Below are positions 7,426 to 13,247 of a stretch of 13,247 nucleotides of DNA, piece after piece. Each line of letters opens with the position of its first letter. Within the stretch, counting starts at the first letter, position 1. Source of the DNA: JAYUHK01 sp043778415 (GTDB lineage: Bacteria; Bacteroidota; Bacteroidia; Chitinophagales; Saprospiraceae); assembly GCA_043778415.1 (NCBI GenBank), contig JAYWGG010000309.1, positions 1-13,247 of the forward strand, written 5' to 3'. Under the pieces are notes generated by a model, which saw nothing but the letters and a program-made list of their open reading frames with translations, was not told the origin of the DNA and searched no databases. Position numbers and translations under genes: made by a program.

Positions 7426-8776
7426 CCAAATCTGTTGCTAAAAGCAAAAGTAATTCCTGTAAAAATAAATCTGCTTGTTCAATGTCATTTTGAGTTAGGC
7501 TTTCGATAATTTCAGCTAATTTTTTATCTGCATTTTGTAATTTCCAGCCTTTGTTTCTACGGTTGTCTTTTTCTTTGTATTCTTCCAAACTTTCAAAAGC
7601 AACTCGTACATAACGCTCTTTATTATTGGTTTGATTTTTACCTTTTTTGTCAATTTTTTCTATTTTTCCTATGTTTGCAAGCGTAAAAACAGGAAATTTA
7701 TAATCATAATCGGAGTATTCTAAATTCAAAAATTGCATCAAATAATCTCTAAAACCTTGCTCGTCAAGTGCTGCAAAAATTGTCAAAACCCAATGCAAAT
7801 TAGTGCGCATCAAAGCACTTAATTTTACTGCATCTTCATCGCTTTTGACTTGATTTTTCAATAAATCCCAAATATATTTTGAGTGCCAAGAAACCACTTG
7901 TTCGCCATTTTTTTCATCTACAATCAATATCTGAATATCACTCAACGACATACGATTATTCTTTGCAGAATTTTCTTCTCTCGTCAAAGAATGAAATTTT
8001 GGACGATGACAAAAACCTAACGAAATTGGTCCAATATGGTCTGCACTCATGCCATATTCACGGTACTTTGACATCAATCTATCAGCTTGTTTCCAGTCGC
8101 CATCAGCCCAATTTTCATATACTCGGCGGTCTTGCCCGTAGCGTTGCAAATTCTCTTTATGCCTTCCTTTATCCGACATTGCACGACAACAATTTCCATC
8201 AGAATGAAAGCCATCATAACGGTCAGGCGGATTGCTCATCACACCAGGAGAAAGAAAAGATTTTGAGCCTTTTTTAGTATGATTTTCATAAATCCAACCA
8301 TTTAATTCTTCTACATTTTCAATGCTTTCAGGTGCTTTAAATAAAACGATTAAATCAGCTATATTTTTCTGATTATCAATTAATTGCAAATTTATTTCAA
8401 ACACATTTTTATCAAAAGGAAGAAAAGAAATACCAAAAATGTCAAGATATTTTTTCAATAAATTTTTATTCGGATAAATGTATTCAACGCTTAATTTTTT
8501 ACCACAAATTTGGCAAACATGAAACTTCGTTGGGTGTACCAGTACAGCCACTTTTGCAAATGCGCCAGCCTCTACTTTGATATCGAAATGCTTACATTTT
8601 TCAATCCACCAAGCTCTACGCAATTGCCCTTCGTCGGATTTTCCTGTAATGACCCAGCGAATAGAATTATCCTTTGCATTGCGCGTAAAATACAAATTTT
8701 TATAGTTCGAGTGTGCCACTATAAATTCTTGATACGCTATGAAATTAGCATGATTTTTACGACTATTTTCTGCCAC
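7403..8776 (-). CDS. Type IIS restriction endonuclease, Alw26I/Eco31I/Esp3I family (HNH nuclease)
   Basis: The 457-aa product starts with GTG at 8776, 10 bases after the controller stop; no ATG alternative exists near the start. The nuclease core is 'SADHIGPISLGFCHRPKFH' (244-262) followed by 'ENSAKNNRM' (268-276), an HNH-type site with D246, H247, N269 and N273. As I recall, Eco31I uses D311, H312 and N334; the His-to-Asn spacing of 22 is the same here. A 'CQIC' (88-91) and a 'CC' pair (196-197) could bind zinc. Known family members recognise GTCTC, GGTCTC or CGTCTC and cut 1/5 bases downstream. The N-terminal half probably carries DNA recognition, and the C-terminal third is helical. It is cotranscribed with the controller and converges on the cytosine methyltransferase with a 23-bp overlap, which could allow antisense interference. 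The exact target is inferred. Confidence 0.9.
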   Translation of the reverse strand: MAENSRKNHANFIAYQEFIVAHSNYKNLYFTRNAKDNSIRWVITGKSDEGQLRRAWWIEKCKHFDIKVEAGAFAKVAVLVHPTKFHVCQICGKKLSVEYIYPNKNLLKKYLDIFGISFLPFDKNVFEINLQLIDNQKNIADLIVLFKAPESIENVEELNGWIYENHTKKGSKSFLSPGVMSNPPDRYDGFHSDGNCCRAMSDKGRHKENLQRYGQDRRVYENWADGDWKQADRLMSKYREYGMSADHIGPISLGFCHRPKFHSLTREENSAKNNRMSLSDIQILIVDEKNGEQVVSWHSKYIWDLLKNQVKSDEDAVKLSALMRTNLHWVLTIFAALDEQGFRDYLMQFLNLEYSDYDYKFPVFTLANIGKIEKIDKKGKNQTNNKERYVRVAFESLEEYKEKDNRRNKGWKLQNADKKLAEIIESLTQNDIEQADLFLQELLLLLATDLANNWQKV

Positions 8777-8786
8777 AGGTTTTTAT

Positions 8787-9020
8787 TTATAAATCATTTT
8801 TAGGTACAAAAAACTCAATCTCTTGTTGATAAAGCTCCGCTAAATCAAGCAAAATCAAAAACTCGACTTTTCGCTGACCATTTTCTATTTTAGACAATTC
8901 GCTTTGTGAAATTAGTCCTGTTTTGCCCACTTGCTGCTGGGTCAAATTGGCGGCTTCTCTTGCTTCGATTAGCTTTTGAGAAAGTATATTCCTACGTTTT
9001 GTATAAATTGTTTTTGCCAT
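8787..9020 (-). CDS. XRE-family controller (C) protein of the restriction-modification system
   Basis: A 77-aa helix-turn-helix protein. After a short basic N-terminus, residues 16-62 form the XRE fold: 'LIEAREAANLTQQQVGKTG' then the recognition helix region 'ISQSELSKIENGQRK', the SxLSxIExGxR signature of Cro/CI-type regulators. A C-terminal helix ('ILLDLAELYQQEIEFF') would serve dimerisation. Size and position, directly ahead of the endonuclease gene with a 10-base gap, match C proteins. These delay endonuclease expression until methylation is established. Start is ATG 9020; one arm of a 13-bp inverted repeat begins seven bases upstream, so autoregulation at that site is likely. It is transcribed away from the unknown gene at 9091. 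Confidence 0.88.
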   Translation of the reverse strand: MAKTIYTKRRNILSQKLIEAREAANLTQQQVGKTGLISQSELSKIENGQRKVEFLILLDLAELYQQEIEFFVPKNDL

Positions 9021-9026
9021 ATTTTT

Positions 9027-9080
9027 TTATTCCAAAACGCAATAATACGGTGGGTATTTCGTTATGCCGTTTTGGAATAA
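9027..9080. promoter_or_regulatory. Perfect 13-bp inverted repeat between divergent genes; candidate controller operator
   Basis: TTATTCCAAAACG at 9027-9039 is exactly inverted at 9068-9080 (CGTTTTGGAATAA), with 28 bases between the arms. An additional imperfect palindrome AATAC-ggtgg-GTATT occupies 9044-9058 near the centre. The arms lie 7 bases from the controller ATG (9020) and 10 bases from ATG 9091, so the element fills the whole 70-bp divergent region. Layout and symmetry suit binding by the XRE controller. An alternative is an RNA hairpin in one leader. It does not resemble the classic GACT/AGTC C-boxes. Confidence 0.6.
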
Positions 9081-9090
9081 TTAAAATGAT

Positions 9091-9609
9091 ATGAATTTAA
9101 AAGAAATATTAACCGTAATATGGAAATGGGACAAGAGTTTCCCTGCTTATAAGGCTGTTCAAACACCTAAGAATGTCGTAGAAAAATGCTTGCAAATACA
9201 TGAGCAAGTGGAATACGACTTACTGAAAAACCATTACTTTTTAGAAAAGACCGACTATACTAGATTTTATAAATTGTACTTAAAAGCGCATCAAAAAGCA
9301 AATAAGGAAATGCTTATTTTTTTGCGAACACAAATTAAGGAACTTACCGAACCTCAATATAGAAACGCTATTTTAAAAAGAATATTGATTTATTTTTGGA
9401 GCAAATATTATCCTATAAATCAACAAGAAAAAGACTATAAAACTGGTAAAAATGCGCCCAAAATAAAAACTGATATGAAGGCGACTGTTTTTAACATTAT
9501 CTACTTTTATATACAAGGTAATGAGGTTTTAAATGAAATTGAGAAATATATAGCAATCGAAAATCAACAAAAAGAGATTAGCACGATAATTGAAGCCGCT
9601 ATTCAATAA
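9091..9609 (+). CDS. Hypothetical protein (172 aa) divergent from the controller
   Basis: I do not recognise this protein. It is predicted almost all-helical, rich in Lys, Tyr and Glu, with no signal peptide, no membrane segment and no evident catalytic motif. Notable stretches are 'IWKWDKSFPAYKAVQTPKN' near the N-terminus, 'FYKLYLKAHQKANKEML' and 'RILIYFWSKYYP' in the middle, and an Ile/Glu-rich end. ATG 9091 is supported by its place 10 bases after the inverted repeat. It shares the restriction block's AT-rich composition and its presumed operator with the controller, and lies inside the direct repeats, so it probably travels with the system. It ends 51 bases before the convergent hutI stop. 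A regulatory, anti-restriction or accessory defence role is only a guess. Confidence 0.75.
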   Translation: MNLKEILTVIWKWDKSFPAYKAVQTPKNVVEKCLQIHEQVEYDLLKNHYFLEKTDYTRFYKLYLKAHQKANKEMLIFLRTQIKELTEPQYRNAILKRILIYFWSKYYPINQQEKDYKTGKNAPKIKTDMKATVFNIIYFYIQGNEVLNEIEKYIAIENQQKEISTIIEAAIQ

Positions 9610-9658
9610 ATACAAAAAACCACTTTCCCAAACTTCAAAAAATGTCACAAAAATACAC

Positions 9659-9672
9659 AATTAAATTATTTT
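9659..9672. repeat. Right copy of the 14-bp direct repeat, spanning the hutI stop codon
   Basis: Identical to 4164-4177 (AATTAAATTATTTT). It contains the hutI TAA (9661-9663 on the plus strand) and the last few codons. If the block inserted here, the duplicated bases would have preserved the hutI C-terminus, as happens when elements use the 3' end of a gene as a target. Confidence 0.45.
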
Positions 9673-10890
9673 TCCGTTCAAAATAATCTTCTCGAAGCAG
9701 TCATTTCCGAAAGAGTAGGGGAGAGCGGCGAGGGATTGGAGGGGCTTGGTGAGAAGTAAATTGGCTTTTTTGCCTACGGCGATGCTGCCGTGTGTGTCGG
9801 AGAGTTCCATAGCGGCGGCTCCGTTGAGCGTGAGGGCGTGGAGGGCTTCGGAGGGAGTCATTTTGAGGTGCAGACAAGCCAGCGACCACACGAAACTCAT
9901 GCGTCCCGACGGGCTTGTACCCGGATTGTAGTCGGTAGCCAAAGCAACTGCAACGTTGGCATCAAGCAGCTTTCGGGCTGGCGGATAGTGGTCGTTTAAG
10001 AAAAAAGGCGCAGTCGGCAGCAGCGTAGCAATCGTGTCCGACGACCGCAAAGCAGCCAAATCATCGTCGTCCAGCACCTCCAAGTGATCCACAGAAATCG
10101 CTTTGTGCCGCACCGCAGCCGCTATTCCGCCCATGCAGTTGAACTGATTGACGTGGACTTTTGCTTTCAGATTGTACTTTGCTCCAGCTTCGAGTAGCTG
10201 ATTCATCTCTGTCACAGAAAAACCAATTTTTTCACAAAAAACATCTATGTAGTCCGCCAAACCTTCGGCGGCGATGTTGGGTAGCATCTCGTTGATAATC
10301 AAGGAGATATAAGCATTTCTGTCGGCTTTGAAAAGCGTCGGGACGGCGTGCGCACCCAAAAAAGTCGCTTTGATACTGATGCCTGCACTTTCGCGCAGCC
10401 GCCTGATGACGCGCAGCATTTTGAGTTCGCTGGCTACCGTAAGCCCGTAGCCGCTTTTGATTTCGAGGGCGGCAGTGCCGAACCCGATGACTTCGGAGAG
10501 GCGTTTTTGAGCTTGTTGGAACAGATTTTCTTCCGACATTTCTTCAAGTCGGCGGGCAGAATGGAGGATTCCGCCGCCTTTTCTGGCGATTTCTTCGTAG
10601 GTAGTTCCGTTGATTCTATCCTCAAATTCGTTTTCGCGAGTAGCGGCAAACACGAGGTGTGTGTGGGAGTCACAAAAACTCGGCAGCACGAGCCGTCCCG
10701 TCGCATCTAATTGATTGTCAATGTGTTGCGGACAATTTTCCATACTCCCAAAGCTGTGAATGATGTCATTTTCTAACAAAATCCAAGCGTTTTCGATGGA
10801 GTCGAGCTGCTTCATTTGCGAGCCGAGAACCATTTTTTGGGGATTTGTTTCGGTCAGGACGAGCGATTTAATATTGCGGAGCAAGAACAT
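9661..10890 (-). CDS. hutI: Imidazolonepropionase (histidine degradation)
   Basis: HutI hydrolyses 4-imidazolone-5-propionate to N-formimino-L-glutamate, the third step of histidine breakdown, in the cytoplasm. The 409-aa length is normal for this amidohydrolase family. Metal and catalytic positions are present: 'DSHTHLVF' (74-81, H76 and H78), 'GGGI' (105-108), 'IKSGYGL' (144-150), 'LGAHAVP' (178-184), 'HVNQFN' (246-251, H246), 'DHLE' (268-271, H269) and 'ATDYNPGTSP' (318-327, D320). It lies 9 bases after the Uma2-like gene and has no promoter of its own that I can see, so the two are likely one operon. The other hut genes are not in this window. Composition is much richer in G+C than the neighbouring restriction block. 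Confidence 0.95.
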   Translation of the reverse strand: MFLLRNIKSLVLTETNPQKMVLGSQMKQLDSIENAWILLENDIIHSFGSMENCPQHIDNQLDATGRLVLPSFCDSHTHLVFAATRENEFEDRINGTTYEEIARKGGGILHSARRLEEMSEENLFQQAQKRLSEVIGFGTAALEIKSGYGLTVASELKMLRVIRRLRESAGISIKATFLGAHAVPTLFKADRNAYISLIINEMLPNIAAEGLADYIDVFCEKIGFSVTEMNQLLEAGAKYNLKAKVHVNQFNCMGGIAAAVRHKAISVDHLEVLDDDDLAALRSSDTIATLLPTAPFFLNDHYPPARKLLDANVAVALATDYNPGTSPSGRMSFVWSLACLHLKMTPSEALHALTLNGAAAMELSDTHGSIAVGKKANLLLTKPLQSLAALPYSFGNDCFEKIILNGKII

Positions 10891-10899
10891 ACCGAATAA

Positions 10900-11571
10900 T
10901 TATTTGCCGTTGATGAGTTCGTGAACGAAAGAGAGGTTCATGCCGCCGTCGAAAATAGCTTCTACGGGAATATTCAAACCCTCCAAAACGTGACAGTGCA
11001 AAATTCCGTTGTTGGTCTTGTGGTGGAGTTCGTATTCGCGTTGGTCTTTCTTCAAGAGAAATTGCGAGATTTGCTTGCTGCTGGGTTCGATAATCCAGTA
11101 TTCTGCTACGCCGTGCGCAGCATAATCAATGTGTTTGACAAAAAAATCAATGTGTTGGGATTCGGGAGTAGCTATCTCGACCACAAAATCGGGCGCAGGA
11201 AACCGCGTTTGAAGCGGTAAAAACTGGCGCGCTTTTTCTTTTCCGAAGAAAGATAATTCTGGTAAATAGTCATTTCGTGACAGCGAAACCATCGAATTTT
11301 CGCCGATTGCACCAAGATGATTTTCGCTCACGAATGTTTTTAAGATGCGATTAAGATTTTTGAGCGGCAGGCTATTTTTGAGTTTTAAAATACCTATTTT
11401 GACGATTTCGCCGTTGATGAACTCCCAAAGTTCGTCGCTGTTTTCTATGTCAGCATAAAATTTTTGACGAATTATTTTTTCGGCATCTAATATTTCTTGT
11501 AGTTCGTCCATCATCAACTGCAAAGTTGGCGACTCGAACATAGGTCGGATTACTGGGTGTGCATATTTCAT
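10900..11571 (-). CDS. Uma2-family (DUF820) putative PD-(D/E)XK nuclease
   Basis: A 223-aa protein with the Uma2 layout: 'LWEFINGEIV' (48-57), a loop 'VSLSRNDYLPELSFFGKE' (95-112), then the core 'PAPDFVVEIATPESQHIDFF' (125-144) and 'KHIDYAAHGVAEYWIIEP' (146-163). Candidate nuclease residues are D128, E132 and K146. The first acidic site, usually 'PD' before the hydrophobic 'sfv', is PE (E105) here, a conservative change. Family members are annotated as endonucleases by fold; their cellular role is poorly known. An extra N-terminal stretch (1-45) with 'LMMDELQEILDAEKIIRQ' looks helical. The gene is first in an operon with hutI, which seems a chance pairing. ATG 11571 lies 16 bases from a strong -7 box. 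Confidence 0.85.
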   Translation of the reverse strand: MKYAHPVIRPMFESPTLQLMMDELQEILDAEKIIRQKFYADIENSDELWEFINGEIVKIGILKLKNSLPLKNLNRILKTFVSENHLGAIGENSMVSLSRNDYLPELSFFGKEKARQFLPLQTRFPAPDFVVEIATPESQHIDFFVKHIDYAAHGVAEYWIIEPSSKQISQFLLKKDQREYELHHKTNNGILHCHVLEGLNIPVEAIFDGGMNLSFVHELINGK

Positions 11572-11587
11572 AGACGTTTCTTTTGTT

Positions 11588-11619
11588 CAAAGGTAGTTTT
11601 CTAAATCGAAAAATGCAAA
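11588..11619 (-). promoter_or_regulatory. Bacteroidota-type promoter for the Uma2-hutI operon
   Basis: On the minus strand TTTG (11616-11619) is followed after exactly 20 bases by TACCTTTG (11588-11595). The arrangement is identical to the THX promoter. It lies 16 bases from ATG 11571, so the leader would be very short. Confidence 0.75.
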
Positions 11620-11991
11620 AAAGAATATTTTTTTGAAGAATAAAAATATTTTTTTTTAATTTTTTAATGGGCTAAAACATTGAAAATCAACCTATAATGC
11701 CACAAAAATAATTCAGAACATATAAAAATATAATTTATTAAAGACTGTTATTCAGTCGAATGTAGAAAATGGCACGACTTTGGGAGTGTTATATACAGGA
11801 TTATTTTAATATTATAAAAAAGTAATATTTAGCTCTAACCATAGCTTAACTGGTTTCTTCCAAAGCAGCAAAATGGTTTTTCCGTGCGTTGTAACAGAGT
11901 AAATTTGTTGATTGGAGTCGAAATACTGTTTGTCTTTGCAATATATAAAATAATTCTGGTTGTTATTCTCAAAAATTTCGACTTTGTTAGT
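11620..11991. other. AT-rich intergenic region; possible decayed coding sequence on the minus strand
   Basis: No complete gene is supported here. On the minus strand a frame without a start codon runs from 12006 down to TAA at 11812-11814 (64 codons, with text such as 'YFIYCKDKQYFDSNQQIYS' and 'HGKTILLLWKKP'). It reads somewhat protein-like but overlaps the next gene's promoter and may be a relic or chance. The 11625-11665 part is almost pure A/T with long T runs. Confidence 0.35.
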
Positions 11992-11999
11992 TACCTTTG
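11992..11999 (+). promoter_or_regulatory. Candidate -7 element upstream of the T9SS cargo gene
   Basis: TACCTTTG fits TAnnTTTG perfectly, but no TTTG lies about 20 bases before it. If used, it gives a long leader of about 165 bases (12005-12169). That leader contains a small hairpin, CTCAAT (12031-12036) with ATTGAG (12043-12048), and a 4-bp GCTC/GAGC stem at 12125-12137. Confidence 0.4.
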
Positions 12000-12169
12000 T
12001 AGTCCATTAGAGTACAAAAGCGGTTCTTGCCTCAATCGTCCCATTGAGTAGAGCTGAATCTGAGGAGTTAGAAACCAAAAACCGAAGGATTTTTTAGTTA
12101 AAATTCTTAAATCTAAACCAAATTGCTCCAATAGAGCGAGCTGGTAAAGGTGTAAATAGCTTATAGACC

Positions 12170-12973
12170 ATGACCAAAAATGTCTTATTTTTTGTAACTT
12201 TCTGGTTACTTGCCGTTTGTGTCGCTCCAGCACAGCCGTTGAGTCTTATTATGCCTACCAAAAAAGTCAGCCGCTATGCGGTGTTCGATGCACCAATCCG
12301 AGCTACAGGATTCAAAGCCATTCAAAGCGTACAGTTCACTATGAAGTGGAACAGCAGCGTGATTTCACTCGTCAATATCAATAGCCCCAGCGATTCGTTG
12401 TTGGGGTTGGGGCTTGGAGATAGTTTTGGCTACATAGACACTATCAACGGCACGCTTACTTTTAATTGGTACAATGTTCGGCGCGGCGGGTTCACGATAC
12501 CAGACACTGCTACGCTGTTCAAGCTGCGATTCTATGCGAAAGGAAGTCCCGATGCAGTTTCCAATATGTTGTTTTCCAATATCCCCACGTTTGTAGAGGT
12601 GTCGGATTCTAACTCTTCAGTGTTCACACCTACTATTATAAACGGTATCATTGTCATCAAGGGACCCGTTGCGACGGAGGAAATAAGCGACGACAATGTT
12701 GATTTTGAGTTGCTCAATGTATTTCCCAATCCTATCGGAAGCGACCAAAAAACGGTCGTACAGCTGAAAGCATTTAGGAATACTGACCTGAATTGGTCGC
12801 TTTTCGATGTGAATGGCAAACTGTTAGCCCACAGCTTACAAAAATTGGAAACAGGTGTTTTGAATACCATAGAGTTGGATTATTTACAAAAAAAAACCAT
12901 TCCGAGTGGAGAATATTATTTGCAAATAAAAACCGAGCGGCAGCTTAAAACACTACCGCTCAACCGATTATAG
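12170..12973 (+). CDS. Secreted cohesin-like domain protein with T9SS C-terminal sorting domain
   Basis: The 267-aa product has a clear signal peptide (about 1-22, 'LFFVTFWLLAVCVAPAQ'). A beta-rich domain (about 23-165) follows with cohesin-like features: 'SVQFTMKWNSSVISLVNI', 'GTLTFNWYN', 'TATLFKLRFYAKG' and 'IINGIIVIKG'. The last 90 residues form a type A sorting domain: 'NVFPNPIGSD', 'WSLFDVNGKLLA' and 'IPSGEYYLQIKTERQ', recognised by the type IX secretion system and removed at the cell surface. The very end 'LKTLPLNRL' departs from the usual Lys-rich 'K.vv.k' finish. Cohesin-like folds bind partner proteins or surfaces; the partner is unknown and no dockerin is visible here. It precedes a second gene of similar type by 99 bases. 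Confidence 0.85.
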   Translation: MTKNVLFFVTFWLLAVCVAPAQPLSLIMPTKKVSRYAVFDAPIRATGFKAIQSVQFTMKWNSSVISLVNINSPSDSLLGLGLGDSFGYIDTINGTLTFNWYNVRRGGFTIPDTATLFKLRFYAKGSPDAVSNMLFSNIPTFVEVSDSNSSVFTPTIINGIIVIKGPVATEEISDDNVDFELLNVFPNPIGSDQKTVVQLKAFRNTDLNWSLFDVNGKLLAHSLQKLETGVLNTIELDYLQKKTIPSGEYYLQIKTERQLKTLPLNRL

Positions 12974-13072
12974 ACTAAAAAGTATATCATAACTAACTAT
13001 AAATTTTTTTTAACAAAAGATAAAAACAAAAAGTCCCGAAACTTTTTTTTACATCTCAAACCTCTATTTCTT

Positions 13073-13247
13073 ATGAATAGAATTACAAAAATCCTATTTA
13101 CAACATTAGGAATGTTGCTGACGATAGCTTATTCGTCCAGCGCGCAAAACGTCGCGTTCTCCTACTCGCCCAAAGTCATCACAGGCAACGTAGGCGACAC
13201 GGTCAATATCCGAGTCATCGTGAAGAATTTTAACGGAATGTCCAGCT
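13073..13247 (+). CDS. Secreted cohesin-like protein, N-terminal fragment (3' end outside window)
   Basis: From ATG 13073 the frame stays open to the window edge (58 codons). A signal peptide is clear: 'MNRITKILFTTLGMLLTIAY' followed by 'SSSAQ', with cleavage likely after the AQ. The mature start 'VAFSYSPKVITGNVGDTVNI' then 'RVIVKNFNGMSS' matches the first strands of a cohesin fold ('G..v.v.v.v.nf.g..s'). It appears to be a tandem relative of the preceding gene, so export by T9SS is likely, but its sorting domain would be beyond the edge. A poly-T stretch (13043-13050) lies just upstream; I see no clear promoter box. Confidence 0.75.
   Translation, partial: MNRITKILFTTLGMLLTIAYSSSAQNVAFSYSPKVITGNVGDTVNIRVIVKNFNGMSS

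Larger units (their letters stand above)
4164..9672. other. Candidate acquired restriction-modification island
   Basis: The stretch from the left to the right direct repeat holds two methyltransferases, endonuclease, controller and one unknown gene, and nothing else. It is visibly poorer in G+C than prfC on its left and hutI on its right. No integrase or transposase is present, so the mode of entry is not visible. Removing it would place hutI directly upstream of prfC on the same strand. Confidence 0.5.

Noticed and set aside
10348..10710. Plus-strand frame of 120 codons inside hutI
   Set aside because: It lies wholly antisense to a well-conserved hutI in G+C-rich DNA, where long shadow frames are expected.
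11769..11825. 18-codon frame (MARLWECYIQDYFNIIKK)
   Set aside because: Too short, no promoter or neighbour support.
11991..12233. Minus-strand 80-codon frame upstream of the T9SS cargo gene
   Set aside because: Overlaps the signal peptide region of a clear gene and shows no family resemblance.

Overview
The window looks like chromosome from a member of the Bacteroidota. Three things point there. A type IX secretion (T9SS) style sorting domain ends a secreted protein at the right edge. Promoters fit the Bacteroidota pattern TTTG-N20-TAnnTTTG, best seen before the THX gene and before the Uma2 gene. A small ribosomal protein THX gene is also present. I cannot name the genus.

Layout, left to right. 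(1) 2-187: 3' end of an SCP2-type lipid-binding protein. (2) 394-1787: a translationally coupled pair resembling a toxin-antitoxin module. It has a 312-aa protein with an OB-like C-terminal part and a PIN-domain nuclease that is broken by one in-frame TAA at codon 29. (3) 2142-4035: conserved housekeeping DNA with ribosomal protein THX (+) and peptide chain release factor 3 (-), converging on one strong bidirectional hairpin terminator. (4) 4164-9672: an AT-rich block holding a complete Alw26I/Eco31I/Esp3I-type type IIS restriction-modification system. (5) 9661-11619: the more GC-rich hutI and Uma2-like genes, one minus-strand operon. (6) 11992-13247: a cohesin-like T9SS-exported protein followed by the start of a second one.

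The restriction-modification block is the centre of interest. An N6-adenine methyltransferase and a C5-cytosine methyltransferase form an ATGA-coupled plus-strand operon. An XRE-type controller and an HNH restriction endonuclease form a minus-strand operon running into it, and the endonuclease and cytosine methyltransferase genes overlap tail to tail by 23 bp. The controller is divergent from an unrecognised 172-aa gene, and a perfect 13-bp inverted repeat lies between their start codons as a candidate shared operator.

Four points deserve a second look. First, the cytosine methyltransferase is circularly permuted: motifs IX and X come before motif I. Second, the expected core recognition sequence GTCTC/GAGAC is absent from all 13.2 kb by eye, although GTCT and AGAC occur about 39 times. 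Third, a 14-bp direct repeat brackets the block, with one copy spanning the hutI stop codon. Fourth, the unknown 172-aa gene appears wired into the restriction-modification control region. Together these suggest an acquired, active and long-established restriction system inserted between hutI and prfC.
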